From: Bacillota bacterium
GTDB lineage: Bacteria; Bacillota; Clostridia; Oscillospirales; Acutalibacteraceae
Length of the DNA stretch: 64,000 nt
Reading direction: 5' to 3'
Assembly: GCA_023391275.1 (NCBI GenBank)
Contig: JAEWBE010000058.1
Coordinates: 1 to 64,000 of the forward strand
This document shows, in pieces, positions 26,187 through 33,590 of the stretch. The stretch's first letter is position 1. Each line of letters opens with the position of its first letter. The translations under genes and the position numbers were made by a program. The notes below the pieces were generated by a model. That model was not told where the DNA came from. It saw only the letters and a list, made by a program, of their open reading frames with translations, and did not search any database.

Positions 26187-28495
26187 AGGGAGCACTTTTC
26201 AAAAAATCCATTCAGGATATGAAAAAATCTCTTCCGCAATTTGTGTCTATTCTTATTATGGCGACTGTGGCAATCAGTATCGTTGTCGGTTTGGACAGCA
26301 TCTGGAAGACCATGGAGACACAATCTGGAATTTTGTACAGCGGCACAAACCTTTCAGATCTTTGGGTGACCGTGGCAAATCCGTCTGAAACCCGGATGTG
26401 GAAAGTCCGGGAAATCGACGGCGTGGAAAAAGCAGAAAAGCGATTTACAGTAAATTCAACCGCTCAAATCAGCGGTGAGCCAACCCTTAAGGTTTACGCC
26501 ATGCCGTCAGAGAATACACTGGATGTACCTTACATTGAATCCGGAAAAAAGCTCAGCAAACAGGGCGCGGTTATTGACGAACGGTTTGCAAAAGCAAATC
26601 ATCTTTCCGTAGGAGACAGCCTTACGATTGAGGTGAATGATAAAAAAATAAACTTTACCATTGAGGCGCTGGCCCTCAGCGGTGAAAATATTTTTTCTCT
26701 CAAGGATACAAGCACAATGGTGCCAAATCCAAAGAATTATGGCTTTATTGTCGTGGATGAAGACAGGATAGCCAGCGCGTACGGCGGATTAAAGCCATAC
26801 AATCAAATTGTGATTCGGTTAAACGGTGCAGCGGACAGTAAAGCGGTTCAAATAAAAATGGATCATATTTTCGGCGATGACCTGGTTGGAGTGGTTACGA
26901 GAACCGACAATCGCAGTATAAACAATGTTGACAGCAAAATATATCTGTTCAAAACCTTATCCGCGGTGTTTCCATTTATGTTCTTTCTGGTTACCGCGCT
27001 GATCACGCTCAGTACGATGACAAGAATCGTAGAAGATCAGAGAAATCAAATCGGTGTATTAAAGGCCCTGGGTTACAGCAAAAGAAGTATTATGTGGCAC
27101 TACACATCCTATGGCGTTTACACAGGCGCTTTGGGCTCCATTTTCGGAATTCTGATTGGCCCCAATGTGATTGGCAGGATTCTTATCAATAAATTGGAAT
27201 TTTTATATACCTTTCCGAGCTATCAGTTAAGTCTGAATATTCAAAATATAATCTTAAGTTCGGCCTTAATTATCCTTTGTACAGGAGGAATTTCCTGCTA
27301 TTCCTGTTTGAAATTGCTGGGAGATATGCCGGCAATTTTACTTAGAGATAAGCCGCCCAAAAAGGGAAGTCATATCTTTTTGGAGCGCCTTCCCGTACTT
27401 TGGAACAAGATGAAATTCAGTCAAAAACTGATTGCACGCAACACGCTAAAAAACAAGGGCAGAATGATCATGAGTATATTGGGAGTCATGGGATGCACGG
27501 GCCTTATTATCGGAGCCTTTACTTTAAACGACATGGTGACCGGCATTGCGAAAACAACTTATGAAAAGGTCTATACATATGATCAAAAAGTAATGCTGGA
27601 TGCCCGTACGACAGACCGGGATATTAAAAATCTGAACTTGGACGGAGTAGCACAGGATATTGAAGAAAGCATAATGCAGTTCACTTCTTCAAGCGGTGTG
27701 AGGAGAATGGCAACCGTTACGGTATTTTCCCCCGACAGTCCCCTGGTCCATTTACAGGATGAAAGCGGAAACGGTCTCAGCCTTCCGGGGGAGGGAATTG
27801 CGATGACAAGAAAATTGGCGGACATCATGAAAGTAAAAGCAGGCGATACAATCAACCTCAAGCGAAGCGATGACAGTTATGCGGCTGTAAAGGTGAGTGA
27901 AATTGTGTACATGGTTTCCGGGCAGGGAATTTACATGTCAAGAAAGTATTGGGAAGACATCGATGAAAACTTTAAACCTACCGCATTGCTGATAAAGTGG
28001 AATAAAACAGACGCCGCTTTTTTAAACAGCGATTATGTAAGCAGCTATGTGGACCGGGTAAAGCAAAAATCGGATTTCGAGGGAAATATTACGGTGGTTT
28101 ACATAGCGGCACTGATGTTGATTATATGCGGCAGTATCCTCGCCTTTGTCGTTCTGTACAACATGGGTATTCTGAACTTCTTTGAACGCGTTCGCGACCT
28201 TGCCACATTGGAAGTCTTAGGTTTTCATACCGGAGAAATACGGCCCCTCGTGTTAATGGAGAATATTATTTCAGCAGTGGTCGGGATTATTTTAGGGATA
28301 CCTATCGGAAAAATAATCACGCAGATAATTGTAACCGGCTTTGGTGAAGATATGGATCTGATTGGACGGATCACATTCGACAAAGTGATGATTGGTGCGA
28401 TTCTCACATTGATTTTCGCCGCTGTCGTAAATTACATCGTATCCAGAAAAATTAAAACGATTGATATGCTGCAGGCATTAAAAAGTGTTGAGTAA
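26180..28495 (+). CDS. FtsX-like ABC transporter permease
   Basis: A 771-residue permease with two FtsX repeats. An N-terminal helix (about 20-40) is followed by a large extracytoplasmic MacB-PCD-like domain, a membrane block around 255-390, a second extracytoplasmic domain, and a final block (about 640-760) ending in KIKTIDMLQALKSVE. The cytoplasmic segment EDQRNQIGVLKALGYSKRSI is the coupling helix typical of the family, repeated as ATLEVLGFHTGEI in the second half. Start ATG lies in the stop of the ATPase gene (translational coupling). Function: efflux or envelope-stress transport; substrate unknown. Confidence 0.93.
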   Translation: MVKGALFKKSIQDMKKSLPQFVSILIMATVAISIVVGLDSIWKTMETQSGILYSGTNLSDLWVTVANPSETRMWKVREIDGVEKAEKRFTVNSTAQISGEPTLKVYAMPSENTLDVPYIESGKKLSKQGAVIDERFAKANHLSVGDSLTIEVNDKKINFTIEALALSGENIFSLKDTSTMVPNPKNYGFIVVDEDRIASAYGGLKPYNQIVIRLNGAADSKAVQIKMDHIFGDDLVGVVTRTDNRSINNVDSKIYLFKTLSAVFPFMFFLVTALITLSTMTRIVEDQRNQIGVLKALGYSKRSIMWHYTSYGVYTGALGSIFGILIGPNVIGRILINKLEFLYTFPSYQLSLNIQNIILSSALIILCTGGISCYSCLKLLGDMPAILLRDKPPKKGSHIFLERLPVLWNKMKFSQKLIARNTLKNKGRMIMSILGVMGCTGLIIGAFTLNDMVTGIAKTTYEKVYTYDQKVMLDARTTDRDIKNLNLDGVAQDIEESIMQFTSSSGVRRMATVTVFSPDSPLVHLQDESGNGLSLPGEGIAMTRKLADIMKVKAGDTINLKRSDDSYAAVKVSEIVYMVSGQGIYMSRKYWEDIDENFKPTALLIKWNKTDAAFLNSDYVSSYVDRVKQKSDFEGNITVVYIAALMLIICGSILAFVVLYNMGILNFFERVRDLATLEVLGFHTGEIRPLVLMENIISAVVGIILGIPIGKIITQIIVTGFGEDMDLIGRITFDKVMIGAILTLIFAAVVNYIVSRKIKTIDMLQALKSVE

Positions 28496-28512
28496 CGGTA
28501 GGAGGATTACAT

Positions 28513-29652
28513 ATGAAATATAAAAAATACCTTTCCGAGCTAACGGCCGCCGCTTTCATACTGGCCCTAGTCACAGGCTGCACAGGCAATGGAAGCCAAC
28601 CCCAAACAAAAGAAGACGCCGCTGAGGCTTCCTTACAGACGAATGATATTGTTGTGTGGGGGGAAGTAAAATACAACGAAGAATATCAGATCAACATTGA
28701 CTTTCCGGCCAAAATTGAGAACATTAATGTCAGGGAGGGCGATATTGTCAAAAAGGGCAGTACCTTAATCACACTTTCCACGGATGATTATCAGGCAAAC
28801 ATTAAAAAGCTGCAGGCTCAGGCTGATTCCGGCAAAGCCAGTTTGGACAATGTAGATCAGGCGGCGATGGAAGCGGATATTGCAACCCTGAAAAAACAGA
28901 TCGCATACAAAACAGCGGAATTGCAGAGCGGAAGCAAACCGGAGTTGCAGCTTCTGCAGGCTTCTCTGACCAGATCAGAGAAAGAACTGAAGGACGCGCA
29001 GGATGATGTAAACAAATATCAGAGATTATTTAACGACGGAGTCATCTCCCAAGCCGATCTTGATAAATACAAGGATGTTTTAAATCTGAAACAAAAAGCA
29101 AAATCCGATGTGATTGATAATATTTCCAAAACAAAGCGTACCTTGCAGGAGGAACTGGACGGATTGAATTCTTCCTTAAAATACAAGGAGGTACAGCTCA
29201 ATCAGCAGAAAAATACGGCTGATTCTGCCCAGATTGACTTGGACGTAATGAGTAACAAGATGAAAAAGCCCTATCTTTCCGGCAATAACATCATATCAAA
29301 TTTAGAATACGGCATCGTGAAAGAAATAGATTCCGTGAAAGGAGCCACCGTGGGCGCACAGTATGCCGCTCAAAAAGTAATCGACTTAATCGATGGTGAC
29401 AGCATTTATGTCAGCGCGGAAGTTCCGGAGGAATTTATCTGGCAGATTTCACAGGACAGCAAGGTAGTTATTATTCCCACCGCAAATAAAGATTTGAAAA
29501 TAGAAGGGCATATCATTCGAATTGCAAACGAGGCAGTTGAAAAAGACGGAGACCGCATTATAAAAGTACAGGTAAAACCGGACGATAAAGACAATATTTT
29601 AAAACCGGGATTCACGGCAGATGTACAGATCCGCAAGACTGTGAAAAAATGA
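28513..29652 (+). CDS. HlyD/MacA-like membrane fusion lipoprotein
   Basis: A 379-residue adaptor protein. The signal peptide ends in the lipobox LVTGC (Cys23), so it is membrane anchored by lipid. A biotinyl-lipoyl-like half motif is in PAKIENINVREGDIVKKGSTLI, a coiled-coil hairpin spans about residues 95-250 (rich in Lys, Gln, Asp, with ADLDKYKDVLNLKQKAKSD near the tip), and the C-terminal barrel includes IYVSAEVPEEFIW and KPGFTADVQI. In Gram-negative pumps this adaptor links the permease to TolC; here it lies between the permease and a TolC-like gene. AGGAGG precedes the ATG. Confidence 0.88.
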   Translation: MKYKKYLSELTAAAFILALVTGCTGNGSQPQTKEDAAEASLQTNDIVVWGEVKYNEEYQINIDFPAKIENINVREGDIVKKGSTLITLSTDDYQANIKKLQAQADSGKASLDNVDQAAMEADIATLKKQIAYKTAELQSGSKPELQLLQASLTRSEKELKDAQDDVNKYQRLFNDGVISQADLDKYKDVLNLKQKAKSDVIDNISKTKRTLQEELDGLNSSLKYKEVQLNQQKNTADSAQIDLDVMSNKMKKPYLSGNNIISNLEYGIVKEIDSVKGATVGAQYAAQKVIDLIDGDSIYVSAEVPEEFIWQISQDSKVVIIPTANKDLKIEGHIIRIANEAVEKDGDRIIKVQVKPDDKDNILKPGFTADVQIRKTVKK

Positions 29653-29679
29653 ATTTTTATTACGATAAGGAGGATATCC

Positions 29680-30840
29680 ATGAAAAAAGGTAAGCAAATA
29701 GCCGCATTTTCTGCGGCGGCGTTAATTTTAATTCATACATCCATACCCGCTTTTGCGGATGAACGGGCGGCACCGGCGGCTTATACCGTTTCGTATTCCC
29801 AGGTAGAACAAATGGTTCTCAACAATAATCTTGAGGTTGACAGCAATAAACTTACCATCGGCAGTTTGGATGATGAAAATGAACTGAAAGAGAAATATCA
29901 AAAAATTTCCGATACCATTACGCAAACATCTTCCCGCCTAACCGCGATTCTGAGCAATCCGCAGGCATCGCCTGATTTAAAGACAGTCGCACAGGGAACC
30001 AATGTGGCCCTGACTTCCTTGTCAGAGATGCTGAATGCTCAGGAAGACGCTTCTGACGATGATTATGAATTAACGGAACTGGAAGTCAATCTTTCCAATA
30101 ATCAGCTGGTAAAATCCGCACAGAGCCTGTTCTCGGTTTATTACCAGCTGCAATATAACATAGAACAGTTAAATAATACGCGTGTACTCCTTGAAGATAA
30201 TTTAAAAGCTTCGCAATCACAATATGAATTAAAGCTTGGAACAGCAGTGGCGGTTGAAGACGCAAAGACCACATTAAGTGCATTGGATAACAATATTGCA
30301 GATCTGCAGAATCAGGCAAAATCGATTACCTATGAGATGAACCGGTTGTTAGGCCACCCCTATAACGATCAAATTATATTTGGAACTTTGCCTGAACCGG
30401 ACACCAGCTATCTGGAAATGATCAACATTGCGAATGATATAGCTGCGGCACAGGAGGCTAGTTTTAAAGTCCGGATAAGCAAAAAAGAACGTTCCATTCT
30501 CAGTGACGATACCGCGGCAAACAGAGACCAAAGACAGATTAAGAGCAATGAAGCCGAATTGGAAATACAGGATATTGGTGCTTCACTGGAAAGCCAGTAC
30601 AATACCGTTAAAAAGCAGCAGGCTGTTTTAGTAACGGAACAGCAAAAGCTGGCGAATGCAAAATTAAAATCTGATCAGGCTCAAAAGAAATATGATTTGG
30701 GCTGCCTCTCCAAAATAGAGCTTGATAAGGTGAAAAATGATTTTTATGACGAACAGACGGCGGTAGAAACCGCGGCGTCGACTTTGTTCTGGCAGATAGA
30801 ATCCTATAAATGGATTGTGAAGGGACTTCCGGCATCATAA
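29680..30840 (+). CDS. TolC-like (outer-membrane-efflux-fold) coiled-coil protein with signal peptide
   Basis: A 386-residue secreted protein. A signal peptide (cleavage near AFA-DE, residue 26) is followed by long amphipathic helices: VSYSQVEQMVLNNNLEV at the start, repeated Asn/Gln/Leu-rich coiled coils, and KAKYDLGC-type turns such as QAQKKYDLGCLSKIELDKVK and ASQSQYELKLGTAVAVEDAK. These two matching turns are the internally repeated YxxG motifs of TolC-family proteins. It is shorter than TolC (about 450-490) and has no obvious beta-barrel, so in a one-membrane cell it may form a wall-spanning tube or helical adaptor with the fusion protein. Last gene of the efflux operon; AAGGAGGATATCC precedes the ATG. 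Confidence 0.78.
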   Translation: MKKGKQIAAFSAAALILIHTSIPAFADERAAPAAYTVSYSQVEQMVLNNNLEVDSNKLTIGSLDDENELKEKYQKISDTITQTSSRLTAILSNPQASPDLKTVAQGTNVALTSLSEMLNAQEDASDDDYELTELEVNLSNNQLVKSAQSLFSVYYQLQYNIEQLNNTRVLLEDNLKASQSQYELKLGTAVAVEDAKTTLSALDNNIADLQNQAKSITYEMNRLLGHPYNDQIIFGTLPEPDTSYLEMINIANDIAAAQEASFKVRISKKERSILSDDTAANRDQRQIKSNEAELEIQDIGASLESQYNTVKKQQAVLVTEQQKLANAKLKSDQAQKKYDLGCLSKIELDKVKNDFYDEQTAVETAASTLFWQIESYKWIVKGLPAS

Positions 30841-30989
30841 AGCTTCCGGTTCCCGATTTATGTACCTTTTTGTGCAAATTCCAAAAAGCCTTTAATCCGG
30901 CAATCTCATCTGACTTTGTTTTTGACAGATTGTTCTGCACAAAGAGATATATAAGCGGCCAGAGAATGATATTATAAAATATTAGTAAA

Positions 30990-31013
30990 AAAGGCACCCT
31001 TTTCAGAGTGCCT
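30990..31013 (-). terminator. Terminator of the DUF134/NifX-like operon
   Basis: On the minus strand AGGCACTCTGAAAAGGGTGCCTTTTTTA forms a hairpin (AGGCAC/GTGCCT plus inner CT/AG) followed by six T. It lies 30 nt after the NifX-like stop, in the gap between the converging efflux and DUF134 operons. The rest of 30841-31043 shows no gene. Confidence 0.8.
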
Positions 31014-31043
31014 AAAAAATTGTAAACCACTTAGTGGTCTTAA

Positions 31044-31421
31044 TTAATTGCAGTGATTTTTACAGTCGCAAACATGGTCATGATCATGTTCTTCATGGTT
31101 GCATGCGCCGCCCATATCATTTAAACTTCCAGAAAGATAGGCATTCACTGCATCTTCAATATTGCCTTCGATACCGGAAATGAGCTGAATACCGGTCGCT
31201 GACAGCATCTGCTTAGCTCCATCACCGATACCCCCACAAATTACTACGTCCACACCCGAATTCTTTAAAAAGCCTGCCAGCGCGGCATGACCGTTTTGAC
31301 TTGCGTCAATTGCTGTTTTTTCCTGAATTGTACCGTTCTCAGCAGAAAATACGGTAAAAGTCGGACACTTGCCGAAATGCTGAAAAATCTGATTACCCTG
31401 TGTTGTTACTGCAATTTTCAT
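31044..31421 (-). CDS. NifX/NifB-associated-like FeMo-cofactor-binding domain protein
   Basis: A 125-residue protein of the dinitrogenase iron-molybdenum cofactor (NifX/NifY/VnfX) domain family: MKIAVTTQGNQIFQHFGKCP at the start, then FTVFSAENG, and VDVVICGGIGDGAKQML. A flexible Cys/His-rich tail (about residues 107-125, six His and four Cys) probably binds metal. Such small proteins occur in many anaerobes without nitrogenase and are thought to handle Fe-S or Mo cofactors. The ATG at 31421 follows GGAGG by 9 nt; the longer reading frame to 31571 is rejected. It overlaps the end of the interrupted small gene upstream. Confidence 0.85.
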   Translation of the reverse strand: MKIAVTTQGNQIFQHFGKCPTFTVFSAENGTIQEKTAIDASQNGHAALAGFLKNSGVDVVICGGIGDGAKQMLSATGIQLISGIEGNIEDAVNAYLSGSLNDMGGACNHEEHDHDHVCDCKNHCN

Positions 31422-31590
31422 ACCTGTTTTTCCTCCAAATAATCTTCCATAATTTTTGCGGCGCTTTTTACAAGCCCCACGCATGGACGTTTTTATAATA
31501 TCCCGACATTCTTGCTTCAGAAACCGGGTCGCCCGCCTGGTTTGGAAGTCCCGGCAGTTCCCTGCAAACAATAGAACCTTTCTTCCCCAT
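31418..31590 (-). pseudogene. Small gene split by a one-base shift in an A run
   Basis: An ATG at 31590 with GGAGTG six nt upstream opens a 40-codon frame (MGKKGSIVCRELPGLPNQ...) that stops at 31468. If one A is added to the AAAAA run at 31490-31494 (minus strand), the frame instead continues as YYKKRPCVGLVKSAAKIM and ends with a TGA that overlaps the NifX-like ATG as ATGA, giving a 57-residue protein. Such an exact overlap with the downstream gene is strong evidence that the longer frame is the original. It starts 2 nt after the DUF134 stop. I do not recognise the family. The shift may be a sequencing error or a real mutation. Confidence 0.6.
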
Positions 31591-31592
31591 TA

Positions 31593-31946
31593 TCACTCCG
31601 TAGTTTCTATTCTCTTTTCAAATCTGCAATTTTTACATCTTCTGTGACATCCGCACGGGTGCTCAGCCAGCTCGTAATTTCCGCCGCCAATTTCAATCGC
31701 TTTGCCTGTACAGAGAGCTTCCGCTATTTTTTTTCGGGCCTGATACAGCATCCGCTGAAAAGTTGCTCTCGAAACATTCATGCTAATGGAAGCTTCATCC
31801 TGTTCAAGATCTTCCATATCGCAGAGCCGTACCGTTTCCAGTTCTTCAACTGTAAGCAACACGGTTTCACAGCATGAATTTTTGGGAGTAAATATCCGGT
31901 TATCCGGTACAGCACAAACTCTGCGACACTTAAATCCTCTCGGCAT
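31593..31946 (-). CDS. DUF134 family protein, probable DNA-binding regulator
   Basis: A 117-residue protein of the DUF134 family. It begins MPRGFKCRRVC, continues with LTVEELETVRLCDMEDLEQDEASISMNVSRATFQRML, a sigma-region-4-like helix-turn-helix, and ends with a Cys-rich stretch (HPCGCHRRCKNCRF) that may bind a metal. DUF134 proteins are usually next to NifX-like genes, as here. The ATG at 31946 follows GGAGG by 6 nt. It probably binds the perfect inverted repeat in its own promoter. Confidence 0.87.
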   Translation of the reverse strand: MPRGFKCRRVCAVPDNRIFTPKNSCCETVLLTVEELETVRLCDMEDLEQDEASISMNVSRATFQRMLYQARKKIAEALCTGKAIEIGGGNYELAEHPCGCHRRCKNCRFEKRIETTE

Positions 31947-31965
31947 TTCATACCTCCAATACTTA

Positions 31966-32007
31966 ATGGGCATATGCACAAATACAGTATAATGTGCATA
32001 TGCCCAT
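31966..32007. promoter_or_regulatory. Perfect 15-bp inverted repeat, probable DUF134 operator
   Basis: ATGGGCATATGCACA (31966-31980) and TGTGCATATGCCCAT (31993-32007) are exact inverted copies with a 12-bp spacer. Each arm contains the palindrome GCATATGC. One arm fills the -35/-10 spacer of the promoter and the other lies just after the start. Confidence 0.8.
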
Positions 32008-32014
32008 TTGTCAA
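31986..32014 (-). promoter_or_regulatory. Promoter of the DUF134/NifX-like operon
   Basis: On the minus strand TTGACA (32009-32014) and TATACT (31986-31991) with 17 bp between them. Consensus -35 box; the inverted repeat wraps the -10 element. Confidence 0.82.
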
Positions 32015-32113
32015 TATTTTTTTTGATAGAATCAGCTGCCGATTTATCATAAGCTGATTTATGATAAAATGAAATTTAAAATCATTTTTGAATTTCAGAT
32101 TATTTACAATGTA

Positions 32114-32491
32114 TTATTGTTGCAGTCGCTCCACAATATTGGTATCCGCCGGGCAAAAGTCATAATTTTTCAATTCGTTCGGCAAAACCCATTTAATATC
32201 TTGATGTATATTCATTTTCATTTTTCCGCTGATATAATCTGCAGTGAAAAAGGTGAATGCAATTTCTCTGTCCGGATATTTATATGTAGTTTCTGCAAAG
32301 ACACACTTAATAGCGATATTGATTTCCAACTCCTCTTTGCACTCCCGAATCAAACACTCTTCTAAAGTTTCTCCCGGTTCCAGCTTTCCGCCCGGGAACT
32401 CCCAAAGGGAAGCACAACTTCCACCTACCCCACGCTTACAAATAAGGATTTTATCATTTTCCCGAATGATTGCTGCTGCCACCTGCGTCAT
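32114..32491 (-). CDS. NUDIX hydrolase (MutT-like)
   Basis: A 125-residue NUDIX enzyme resembling 8-oxo-dGTP diphosphatase or CTP pyrophosphohydrolase. The NUDIX box GGKLEPGETLEECLIRECKEEL fits GX5EX7REUXEEXGU except that the usual Gly after EE-x is Glu, a minor deviation. The ATG at 32491 has AGAGGGA upstream; a TTG at 32518 is less likely. It is transcribed away from the DUF134 promoter. Substrate not determined. Confidence 0.88.
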   Translation of the reverse strand: MTQVAAAIIRENDKILICKRGVGGSCASLWEFPGGKLEPGETLEECLIRECKEELEINIAIKCVFAETTYKYPDREIAFTFFTADYISGKMKMNIHQDIKWVLPNELKNYDFCPADTNIVERLQQ

Positions 32492-32548
32492 TTTATTATT
32501 CCCTCTATCCAATTCCAAGATATGTCCGATTGTCTTGCCGTACAGTTT

Positions 32549-33246
32549 TCAATCTATATTTTTAATCTCCTTACACTTTGGATAGTTCGGACAGCCATAG
32601 AATTCTTTCCCGGCTCGATCACCATGAGCAGCTTTCTTCTTACCATTTCCACACCACATTTAGGACAAATTGGTGCAGCGTTATTTCGCGTTTCTACTGC
32701 CTGTTTTGTTGTATCGTTTTGAATGTTTTCTTGAATCTGTAATGGTTTTTCACTGATTGCACTCTCAATATCGATTAAATCCTGCTTACTGTATCCACTC
32801 TTAAACGGTACATGAATTAACGGTATCTGAGAAACTTCAAACACTTTATCGATGAAAACATCTCGTTTTTGCCGATCTGCTTTTGCATGGCTGCTATCAT
32901 CCAACTCAACCGCACATAATACATCCATTGTAAGCGAGCTGCAGAGAACGAAGTCTACATGTTTCTTTGCAATCCAATTAAAATACTTCATGTATTCTTT
33001 TCCTGTACCTGTACCGACAAAGACAATTTCTTTGACTGCAACTTTTGGGCAAACCGTAATTTTGTCAGCATAATATGTATTTAAAGTATCATAAAACATC
33101 TTTTCAGCTTTACTTAGAAAATCATCACGTTTCTTGTACGGCAATTTTCCATCTATTTTTTCTTTATCTTTGCTTTTTTCTGACAAATTGGAAATAACGA
33201 ACAGAACAATAAGGACAGCAATGACGACATATAAAAACGAATTCAT
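32549..33246 (-). pseudogene. DUF2726 protein with one TM helix; zinc ribbon broken by a frameshift
   Basis: The uninterrupted frame (32554-33246) encodes 230 residues: a membrane helix (about 2-22), a DUF2726 nuclease-like domain (DFLSKAEKMFYDTL, then HVDFVLCSSLTMDVLCAVELDDSSH with the PD-(D/E)XK-like layout), and a C-terminal CPKCGVEMVRRK. The last 15 residues make no sense as a zinc ribbon. Adding one base at the TTT of 32606-32608 gives GKEFYGCPNYPKCKEIKNID and a TGA at 32549-32551, restoring the second half of a topoisomerase-type zinc ribbon. So either the sequence has a homopolymer error or the gene is damaged. Start ATG follows GGAGG and is 1 nt after the MazG-like stop. Confidence 0.8.
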
Positions 33247-33247
33247 A

Positions 33248-33571
33248 TTACTTTTCCTCCACAACTGTTTTTAATAAAATTTTCTTTCTAAACGCGCCAC
33301 GTTTTTCTGCTTTACTGACCCTTATATTTTCTAAGTCAGCAACTGAATATCCTTTTACTTCTGTTATGGCATACATTACTTCCAGCATATCTGCCAGCTC
33401 TTCGAGCTCTTTGCTTTTCTGATACTCGTTCAACTCTTCAGAAAGCTTTTCATCAAGCATTTCGATATACTGCTTATCTGACAGAATATCGCATATGGCT
33501 TTTTTATGATCTTTTTCAATAATCTCAGGGATTTTGTCGCGAACAAGTTTGTTATAGGTAATGGCTGTCAT
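33248..33571 (-). CDS. MazG-like / phosphoribosyl-ATP pyrophosphohydrolase-like protein
   Basis: A 107-residue all-alpha NTP pyrophosphohydrolase-like protein. It begins ITYNKLVRDKIPEII and has the metal motif EELNE then ELADM (EExxE and ExxD) spaced as in MazG-family enzymes. It may remove unusual nucleoside triphosphates or act in phage defence. The start could also be GTG at 33580; I use the ATG at 33571 which has AGGAC 10 nt upstream. It is adjacent to the DUF2726 gene. The recombinase gene immediately upstream on the same strand means its own promoter, if any, must lie within that gene. Confidence 0.8.
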   Translation of the reverse strand: MTAITYNKLVRDKIPEIIEKDHKKAICDILSDKQYIEMLDEKLSEELNEYQKSKELEELADMLEVMYAITEVKGYSVADLENIRVSKAEKRGAFRKKILLKTVVEEK

Positions 33572-33590
33572 ATAAATCACGTCCTAACCT

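Noticed and set aside
30608..31030. 140-codon minus-strand frame overlapping the end of the TolC-like gene
   Set aside because: It lies antisense to a clear gene for most of its length and ends in the terminator; no ribosome site.
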